Of a stretch of DNA of 16,457 bases, positions 13,501 through 16,457 are shown piece after piece. The stretch is from Parvularia atlantis. Lineage: Eukaryota; Opisthokonta; Rotosphaerida. How positions within the stretch are numbered: position 1 is the first letter of the stretch; the number at the start of each line of letters is the position of its first letter. The position numbers and the translations under genes are program-made. The notes beneath the pieces are model-generated. The model worked only from the letters and a program-made list of their open reading frames with translations. It had not been told where the DNA came from and searched no databases. The stretch covers positions 1 through 16,457 of the forward strand of contig CALSCO010001490.1 of the NCBI GenBank assembly GCA_943704415.1, written 5' to 3'.

Positions 13501-16324
13501 AGTGCGCGCACCAGGATGCCGTGATACGTCGTATCTGCTGGCGTGTCGTCCTTGCGGACGAGCTCGATGCTGTAGCGTGTACTCTGGATGCGCGGCAGCG
13601 ACAGCACCACGCCTGTTGCGGGGCGGGGAGCGAGCGCATGAGGCCGCACTGCAACGCGGCGCAGCGCGAAGCGCACCAAGCCACGCATACAGCTGCGCGA
13701 TCCACGTCGAGCGCGCGTGCTCCACCGGCGGCTCGAGGTGCATAACTTGGTTGCGGATGCGCAGTTCAAAGGTGACCGGTGGCATCTCGGGAGGGTTGGC
13801 GAGCACCTGCGGCGGAGCACAGCAGGTGAGCGTTTGGGCGTACGCATCACGCGGTTCGCGCCATTTCGCGCGTCTCGTCGTCGACGCCGCCCAAATCGAC
13901 GTTGTCCGTCTGATCCGCGCCGCGACCCTGGCCGGAGCTCTTGCGCTCGAGGGAAAACGTGTAAACCCAAATCTGCGCCGCAGACAGTCAGCAGGCTGCG
14001 TCGACTGCGCATGCGCGCACCTTGAGCGCAAGCTGCAGCCGCGCCGTGAGGGCCGTCTGGACGCGCTCGTTAATCTTGTCGACCCACGTGTCGAGGTTGC
14101 TGATTGACTCGAGATTGAAGCGGTCGATCTGCGCGCGTACGCGTGGACATCAGCGCACGGTCAGCAGCGCCCACAGCGGCAGCGTGCCTGCTTCTGGATG
14201 CCCTCGAGGACGTCGGCAAACGCCTTGGGCTTGTATGCGCACGTACGCAGGCCGTCGATGCTCTTGTTGATGCTGTCGCTCACGAGCAGGAGCTCGTTGA
14301 CCTGCGGCGGCGTCAGCGTGCTCGGCAGCAGAGCGGCGCATCGCATGTTGCACCTTCTCGTAGTACTGCGTGACGGCTGCGGCGAGACTGCGCACAAACC
14401 GGGCCTGCGTGCCGTCGGCGCCGGCCTGCTTTCTGCGGTGCGCGAGCGCTCAGCACGGCGGGTGGCGGGCCGCCCGCCGTGACGCACTCCCACTTCATGC
14501 TCATGCCGCGCGTGAGCATCGCGTGGATCTCGGTCAGCTGGCCGGCCACGAGCGCTTGCTGTGGTCACCGCGACGCGGCGGTCATGTTGCGCACGAGCGG
14601 AGCAGCAGCGGCACGCACCAGCTCCGCGTTGCTCTCGATGCGCGCGTTCGCAGTGTTGTACGTGCGGATGCTCTCGATGAGCGACATGGCGTATGGGTAC
14701 ACCAGCTTGCCGTCGTTGGCAGTCGTGACCAGCTGCAGGGCGCGCTTGCGTCAGCGACCGTGCGCCCTGCACGCATGCGCACGCACCTGAGCCGACACGT
14801 TGAAGCCCATCCAGACCAGGTTGCGCACTTCCTTGAATAGCGTGATCAGCTGCGGGTCAAAGTTGACGGCGAGCTGTCGATGCGCCACGGCCCGTCAGCA
14901 GGCCAAGCGCCGCGCGAACGACGCCACACAGCACCTGGAGCCGGTTGCCCAGGGCGCGGTTCGGGCGGATGGCAAAGATCGACCCGTCGACCTTGAGTTC
15001 GCGCTTGGTGATGTCGGCCACCCACGCATTGAAGATCTGCGCGCATCAGCGCCCGATCAACCCGTGTCCACGGTCGAGACTAGCGAGCGCGTCAGACCGT
15101 CTGTGTGTCGAGCTTCCTGCGGAACGACTCGGCGTCCTGGAACAGCTTGCGGCCGGTGTTGTAGTCCTCCCAGCCCTTGCCGAGCACGTCCTATGGCGCG
15201 CGTGTAAGATCGCGACCCCCGCACCGCATGCCGGCTCACCTCGATACGTGTCATGTACGTCGACAGCTGGCGCTCCATTTGCCGCGCCCAGATGATTGTG
15301 CCGGAGAGCTCGGGGATGTCGCGGATGGCCGACATGCGCTCGGCTTGTGAGTGCTTGTACTTAGACGTGAACTTCTTGTGCAGCGCGAGGATGTCGTCCT
15401 CGACGCGCTTCACCAGCTCGTCTTGGTAGCTCTGCGGGGCGCGGGCAGCGCGTTGAGAAACGAAGCGCAGCCGTGCGAAGTCGGCCGCGCCTTGATCGCC
15501 TGGCGGATCTTGGGGCGCACGAAGAGCGCGTTGAAGTTGCCGAAGACGCGGAACATCTCGGACGCGTTGCGCGCCGTGCCGAGGCGGTCCTTGAGCAGGG
15601 TGATGATCGCGTTCTCCACGCGCGACACGCGCTCGTTGTACGCCTGGTCGCCCGCAAGCGTCAGCACAGCGTACACGCGCGCCCGCGGGCCGCACTCACC
15701 TGCTCCTGCGCCTCCAGCGTCGCCGTGCCGTCGGCCGACACGTCAAATATGTCGAGTTTCTCCATCGGCACGTACGCCTGGTTGACCTCCTCCACCGGGT
15801 CCATGCCGCCCTCGAGCGCCACGCCGCTGCTACTGCTAGGAAGGGGCGGTGAGCACGCGCACAAAGCGCCACGCCGTGCGCGCACCTGGGCGCACGCAGC
15901 ACGCGCGCGATCGTGTTGCGCAGCTGCTCGTGCTGACGGCGGAACTGGCACAGGTAGTCGATGCGCTCAAGCAGCTTCTTAAGCTGCTCGTTGTTGAACT
16001 TGAGCTGAACGTACTTCTCCTTCGAGATCTTGATGCGGTTGCGGCCGAGCTCGGTGAACTCCTTGATCTGCTCGTCGTACAAGGCGAAGATCCGCTTGCA
16101 CGCGGTCGTCACGCGCTCAAAGTCGGCGTACGGCAGCGTCTGCGCGCGCGTGTCAGTGCCGACACAAGGTGTGGACGCCCGCGAGCGCGCACCAGCAGGC
16201 GCTGGACCGAGAGCACGCGCACGAGCTGGTCGTGCAGGTCGCGGCCGATCGCGTCGACCAGCAGCAGCGCGCGGGCGAGCGGGTACGGCACGTTCTTGAG
16301 CTTTTTGAGCAGGTGCGCAAAGAT
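1..16324 (-). CDS. DYN1: Cytoplasmic dynein 1 heavy chain (partial at both ends, 59 exons)
   Basis: This is the ATP-driven minus-end-directed microtubule motor subunit; it dimerises through its tail and acts in nuclear positioning, spindle function and organelle transport. Exons in transcript order: 16324-16193, 16139-15886, 15835-15700, 15643-15491, 15431-15240, 15190-15098, 15036-14935, 14873-14787, 14732-14619, 14558-14488, 14432-14354, 14301-14188, 14128-14021, 13972-13862, 13806-13677, 13612-13512, 13454-13284, 13211-12933, 12874-12758, 12700-12631, 12566-12268, 12196-12048, 11990-11615, 11561-11361, 11304-11209, 11154-10864, 10806-10589, 10534-10339, 10285-9966, 9900-9749, 9690-9575, 9523-8772, 8718-8435, 8384-7976, 7912-7669, 7609-7440, 7373-7226, 7160-6915, 6856-6739, 6685-6603, 6555-6412, 6347-6174, 6110-6030, 5969-4839, 4773-4645, 4585-4121, 4048-3737, 3677-3534, 3468-3343, 3276-2580, 2512-2181, 2134-1940, 1882-1622, 1569-1495, 1438-914, 858-663, 600-509, 459-318, 261-1. 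The total is 4,321 codons, numbered here from the first codon in the window. Exon lengths and phases were checked codon by codon and no frameshift is needed. P-loops: GPAGTGKT (1537), GPSGSGKST (1834), GPPGSGKT (2233), GVSGAGKTT (2575). Four P-loops, a stalk and a C-terminal domain in cytoplasmic-type sequence rule out other AAA proteins. The full protein is probably about 4,700 residues. The start codon, stop codon and promoter lie outside the window. Confidence 0.97.
460..508 (-). other. DYN1: Intron 57/58 (49 nt) with an internal alternative acceptor
   Basis: Donor CAG|GTGTGC. The acceptor at 460 gives a 49-nt intron, within the gene's normal range, with CTTAC as a possible branch site. 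An AG at 487 would give a 22-nt intron in the same final frame and add LLLTAVRAQ. The longer intron is preferred because 22 nt leaves no room for a normal branch site. Confidence 0.65.
1622..2512 (-). CDS. DYN1: Dynein AAA6 module (exons 51-53)
   Basis: AAA6 closes the ring. Exon 51 carries [25 protein letters not shown] and [18 protein letters not shown]. Exon 52 begins [20 protein letters not shown] and includes [14 protein letters not shown] and [12 protein letters not shown]. Exon 53 includes [20 protein letters not shown] and [14 protein letters not shown]. These are the family's D6 blocks, and no P-loop is present, as usual. Intron 2135-2180 is the shortest of the gene (46 nt). Joining K to N across it restores the [11 protein letters not shown] block without a gap. 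Confidence 0.95.
2513..2579 (-). other. DYN1: GC-AG intron 50/51 (67 nt)
   Basis: Donor AAAG|GCGCGC in phase 1, branch-like CACTGAC, acceptor GCACAG. The next exon needs a phase-1 partner, and the nearby GT (CCT|GTGCCC) is phase 0 and fails. The surrounding protein is variable, so the donor rests on phase and on matching the other GC donors. Confidence 0.78.
2580..4336 (-). CDS. DYN1: Dynein AAA5 module and following helices (exon 46 end to exon 50)
   Basis: AAA5 begins around [20 protein letters not shown] and contains [90 protein letters not shown] and [15 protein letters not shown]. It has no P-loop, as expected, since AAA5 does not hydrolyse ATP. The long exon 50 (697 nt) encodes the helical lobe from [19 protein letters not shown] to the [12 protein letters not shown] end. 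Exon 50 ends at a GC donor (AAAG|GCGCGC at 2579), which is the only donor in the right phase to join AAA6. The introns at 4049-4120 and 3277-3342 are stop-free and in frame and must be removed to match the family. Confidence 0.94.
4337..5396 (-). CDS. DYN1: Dynein stalk coiled coil and microtubule-binding domain (exon 44 end, exon 45, exon 46 start)
   Basis: The antiparallel stalk carries the microtubule-binding domain at its tip. The outgoing helix (about window residues 2820-2942) is rich in Glu/Lys/Gln heptads, starting near [15 protein letters not shown]. The tip begins at [13 protein letters not shown] (2940-2952), continues through [13 protein letters not shown], and ends near [12 protein letters not shown] in exon 45. 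The returning helix begins VEPLRNEV in exon 46 and includes [19 protein letters not shown]. Exon 44 (1,131 nt) is the longest exon. Two introns cut the tip and the returning-helix start: 4774-4838 (GT-AG) and 4586-4644 (GC-AG). Exon ends were fixed by gap-free alignment to remembered family sequence. Helix borders are approximate. Confidence 0.94.
4586..4644 (-). other. DYN1: GC-AG intron 45/46 (59 nt)
   Basis: Donor AAG|GCGCGT, branch-like GCTGACT, acceptor ACGCAG. The join SEILQK-VEPLRNE lies at the start of the returning stalk helix, where the VEPLRNE block is nearly invariant, so both ends are well fixed. Confidence 0.93.
5397..6555 (-). CDS. DYN1: Dynein motor AAA4 module (exons 41-43 and start of exon 44)
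   Basis: This module carries the fourth P-loop, GVSGAGKTT (window residues 2575-2583), and Walker B IAFILDES (2628-2635). These are followed by [57 protein letters not shown] and [12 protein letters not shown]. It matches the AAA4 of cytoplasmic dynein closely, and both nucleotide-binding motifs are retained. Intron 5970-6029 (60 nt, no stop in frame) sits exactly before the Walker B strand and could be misread as a 20-residue insertion. The AAA4/stalk border given here is approximate, placed where the long coiled-coil sequence starts. Confidence 0.95.
6603..7912 (-). CDS. DYN1: Dynein motor AAA3 module (exons 35-40)
   Basis: AAA3 is the regulatory ATP site that gates the motor. Visible motifs are [18 protein letters not shown] and the P-loop GPPGSGKT (window residues 2233-2240), Walker B LVLFCDE (2297-2303), [18 protein letters not shown], the [13 protein letters not shown] sensor block and [16 protein letters not shown]. 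Intron 7610-7668 splits the P-loop between the catalytic Lys and Thr codons, so retention would destroy it. Intron 7374-7439 lies directly before Walker B; its GTCCGT donor in phase 2 gives the conserved KW-LVLFCDE junction. The acceptor at 6686 ends in AAG, the only intron of 58 not ending in CAG or TAG. Confidence 0.95.
7413..7432. repeat. (GC)10 tract in intron 36/37
   Basis: Twenty bases of perfect GC alternation just after the GTCCGT donor of intron 7374-7439. It is Z-DNA-prone and confined to the intron. Confidence 0.9.
7976..9523 (-). CDS. DYN1: Dynein motor AAA1 end, AAA2 and AAA2-AAA3 connection (exons 32-34)
   Basis: Exon 32 (752 nt) is among the longest. It carries [18 protein letters not shown] and [20 protein letters not shown] from the end of AAA1, then AAA2 Walker [10 protein letters not shown] (window residues 1834-1842) and the [17 protein letters not shown] block. 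AAA2 binds ATP structurally in dyneins. Exon 33 ends in a Ser run followed by Ala/Pro-rich sequence and exon 34 begins with Ala/acidic sequence (VEDEAEATP), at the point where animal dyneins have an acidic/basic low-complexity loop. The 50-nt intron 8385-8434 lies inside this loop; its GTACGT donor and GCTCACG branch-like motif support it, and it explains the frame switch. Confidence 0.93.
9575..10285 (-). CDS. DYN1: Dynein motor AAA1 module (exons 29-31, continuing into exon 32)
   Basis: AAA1 is the main ATP-hydrolysing site of the motor. Walker A GPAGTGKT is at window residues 1537-1544 and the Walker B pair D1589/E1590 in CFDEF follows. The Walker A lysine K1543 to Walker B glutamate E1590 spacing is 47 residues, as expected for dynein. 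Downstream [15 protein letters not shown] is intact. The intron at 9901-9965 cuts the Walker B motif after the first two bases of its cysteine codon. Immediately upstream the protein reads GQWVCFDEF, whereas the family almost always has Gly where this gene has Val. No alternative GT/GC-AG pair that I could find restores glycine. The module continues into the start of exon 32. Confidence 0.96.
10339..12874 (-). CDS. DYN1: Dynein heavy chain, end of tail and linker domain (exons 19-28)
   Basis: This part encodes window residues 810-1480, covering the family's DHC_N2 or linker region, the lever that swings across the AAA ring during the power stroke. Highly conserved runs include [12 protein letters not shown] (exon 22), [20 protein letters not shown] and [11 protein letters not shown] (exon 23), [20 protein letters not shown] (exon 24), [20 protein letters not shown] (exon 26) and [19 protein letters not shown] (exon 28). 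Three GC-AG introns fall here (12701-12757, 11562-11614 and 11305-11360). Four introns are stop-free multiples of three (12701-12757, 11991-12047, 10807-10863, 10535-10588), so a naive translation would insert about 18-19 spurious residues at each. The match to dynein is gap-free when they are removed. Confidence 0.95.
11305..11360 (-). other. DYN1: GC-AG intron 24/25 (56 nt)
   Basis: Donor AAG|GCTCGC, branch-like GCTGACG, acceptor CTCGCAG. The join [17 protein letters not shown] matches the family. No GT lies at a usable position. Confidence 0.9.
11562..11614 (-). other. DYN1: GC-AG intron 23/24 (53 nt)
   Basis: Donor AAG|GCGCGT, with GGCTGACTG branch-like motif and acceptor CGGCAG. The join [18 protein letters not shown] lies in one of the most conserved linker blocks, and the frame change across it makes the splice necessary. 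An in-frame TAG is not reached because the frame shifts. Confidence 0.92.
12236..12266. repeat. TG-rich/CG tract in intron 21/22
   Basis: A short TG run followed by TCTGTGTGCGCGCGCA, entirely inside the 71-nt intron 12197-12267. It is alternating purine-pyrimidine apart from one TC step, and it starts at the donor GTGCGCGCG. Confidence 0.85.
12701..12757 (-). other. DYN1: GC-AG intron 19/20 (57 nt, stop-free)
   Basis: Donor CAG|GCACGC, acceptor GCCCAG, branch-like CTGAC. The join YFDQ-VQGEW matches the family block. The intron is a multiple of three without a stop, so retention would add 19 Arg-rich residues. It shares its first eight bases, GCACGCTG, with intron 12/13. Confidence 0.85.
12933..14558 (-). 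CDS. DYN1: Dynein heavy chain tail, C-terminal part (exons 10-18)
   Basis: This part encodes window residues 422-809, the helical-bundle tail between the dimerisation region and the linker. Recognisable blocks are [15 protein letters not shown] (exon 11), the [15 protein letters not shown] block (exon 12), [13 protein letters not shown] (exon 13), [15 protein letters not shown] (exon 15), [13 protein letters not shown] (exon 16), [15 protein letters not shown] (exon 17) and [18 protein letters not shown] (exon 18). Exon 14 (13972-13862) is the least conserved block and holds an acidic, Gly/Asp-rich loop at the place where animal and fungal dyneins also vary. Its 3' boundary is the least certain of the gene: ATG|GCGCGA at 13861 is preferred, while ACC|GCGTGA six bases downstream would also keep frame and add two residues. 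Confidence 0.9.
13230..13240. repeat. G11 homopolymer (C11 on the gene strand) in intron 17/18
   Basis: An 11-base G run on the plus strand forms a C-only pyrimidine tract upstream of the TAG acceptor at 13212 on the gene strand. It probably explains why this intron (13212-13283, 72 nt) is one of the two longest. Confidence 0.9.
13807..13861 (-). other. DYN1: GC-AG intron 14/15 (55 nt)
   Basis: Preferred donor ATG|GCGCGA with acceptor CCGCAG and a GCTCACC branch-like motif. The following exon needs a phase-0 join; the only suitably placed GT donor (GTGATG) gives phase 2 and fails. A second GC candidate, ACC|GCGTGA, six bases downstream also keeps frame, so the exact donor is uncertain. Confidence 0.65.
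14129..14187 (-). other. DYN1: GC-AG intron 12/13 (59 nt)
   Basis: Donor CAG|GCACGC, acceptor GCGCAG, with a CTGATG branch-like motif upstream. The join IQKQ-IDRFNL aligns gap-free with the family. The GT candidates downstream either follow an in-frame TGA or give the wrong phase. Confidence 0.87.
14619..16324 (-). CDS. DYN1: Dynein heavy chain tail, N-terminal part (exons 1-9)
   Basis: These exons encode window residues 1-421, within the family's DHC_N1 tail region, which dimerises the heavy chains and carries intermediate and light-intermediate chains. The first visible residues, [20 protein letters not shown], align with the animal protein at about residue 400. Conserved stretches include FRRQHEQLR in exon 2, [13 protein letters not shown] in exon 4, [14 protein letters not shown] in exon 5, GKGWED in exon 6, [17 protein letters not shown] in exon 8 and [14 protein letters not shown] in exon 9. 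The exons are short (87-254 nt), and the tail is the most intron-dense part of the gene. Exon 3 opens with a serine run whose length depends on which of four tandem acceptors is used. Exon 6 ends at a weak GTCTGA donor, forced by a TGA two bases into the intron. Confidence 0.93.
15432..15490 (-). other. DYN1: GC-AG intron 4/5 (59 nt)
   Basis: Donor AAG|GCGCGG, acceptor CCGCAG. The exon join AIK-SYQDEL matches the conserved tail block without a gap. No GT donor in the right place and phase exists before the next exon, so the GC donor is needed to keep frame. Confidence 0.88.
15827..15838 (-). promoter_or_regulatory. DYN1: Four tandem 3-nt-spaced acceptors at exon 3
   Basis: On the gene strand the acceptor region reads TAGCAGTAGCAG, with AGs ending at 15836, 15833, 15830 and 15827. 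The intron is phase 2, so each choice keeps frame and changes only the number of serines (four to one) before GVALEGG. The first AG after the branch-like CTCACC is annotated. Confidence 0.75.
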
Positions 16325-16367
16325 CTGCACGGCAAGCGAGCGTACCGTGAGCGCAAGCGCACGCCCC

Positions 16368-16457
<90 letters not shown>
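16325..16457 (-). other. DYN1: 3' part of an intron, open at the right edge
   Basis: The first exon in the window is preceded by GTGCAG at 16325-16330, a plausible acceptor, with a CTCAC branch-like motif about 20 nt upstream. The donor is not in the window, so this intron is at least 133 nt, twice the length of any other in the gene, because it contains a long CA/TG microsatellite. No preceding dynein exon is visible. Confidence 0.8.
16369..16457. repeat. (TG)n microsatellite, 89 nt, reaching the window edge
   Basis: This is a perfect alternating TG tract on the plus strand (CA on the gene strand), about 44 units, uninterrupted to the last base. It lies inside an intron of the dynein gene. 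Ending in a long dinucleotide run is typical of an assembly break, so the true length is unknown. Confidence 0.97.

Noticed and set aside
1-16324. Pseudogene or frameshifted gene, because matching pieces lie in three minus-strand frames
   Set aside because: Every frame change coincides with a 46-72 nt segment with splice-site-like ends and usually a branch-like motif. After removing these, all 59 pieces join in frame with conserved catalytic motifs, so it is an intact spliced gene.
1-16324. Axonemal dynein heavy chain
   Set aside because: Tail and linker blocks, the stalk tip and the long C-terminal domain match cytoplasmic dynein 1 closely.
16325-16457. A coding exon made of the CA repeat (Thr-His repeats) upstream of a 38-nt intron
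   Set aside because: GTGCGC at about 16362 could act as a donor, but a 38-nt intron is below the gene's 46-nt minimum and a Thr-His repeat does not match the conserved tail sequence expected there.
1-16457. Mobile elements, tRNA, rRNA or CRISPR arrays
   Set aside because: No terminal repeats, transposase, RNA-gene signature or spaced direct repeats were seen. The only repeats are simple intronic tracts.

Overview
The window is one gene on the minus strand: an almost complete cytoplasmic dynein 1 heavy chain from a GC-rich eukaryote, probably a fungus. It has no bacterial layout, no second gene and no plus-strand gene that I can support. The coding sequence starts at the right edge, where the first exon begins at 16324 behind a (TG)n-bearing intron that runs off the window, and continues to base 1. 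By comparison with animal dynein heavy chains, about 350-400 N-terminal residues are missing on the right and about 25-30 C-terminal residues on the left.

I traced 59 exons (12,964 coding nt, 4,321 codons plus one base) separated by 58 complete introns of only 46-72 nt. Every exon joins the next in frame with no frameshift or in-frame stop, and almost every junction restores a gap-free match to conserved dynein sequence, so this is an intact, intron-dense gene rather than a pseudogene. From right to left it encodes: the tail (16324-12933), end of tail plus linker (12874-10339), AAA1 (10285-9575), AAA2 (9523-7976), AAA3 (7912-6603), AAA4 (6555-5397), stalk with microtubule-binding domain (5396-4337), AAA5 and following helices (4336-2580), AAA6 (2512-1622) and the C-terminal domain (1569-1). 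Walker A and Walker B motifs are visible in AAA1-AAA4. AAA5 and AAA6 lack a P-loop, as is normal for dynein.

The unusual feature is splicing. Eight of 58 introns have a GC donor instead of GT. The donor consensus is AG|G(T/C)GCG(C/T), with C at intron position +4 in 49 of 58 and A in only 3. Branch-point-like CTGAC or CTCAC motifs lie shortly before the acceptor in most introns. Ten introns are multiples of three with no stop, so they can be misread as coding. The protein-level resemblance, tiny introns and branch motifs suggest a high-GC basidiomycete yeast lineage, but the species cannot be fixed from this sequence. I see no previously undescribed system here; the interest lies in the gene's intron architecture and splice-site grammar.
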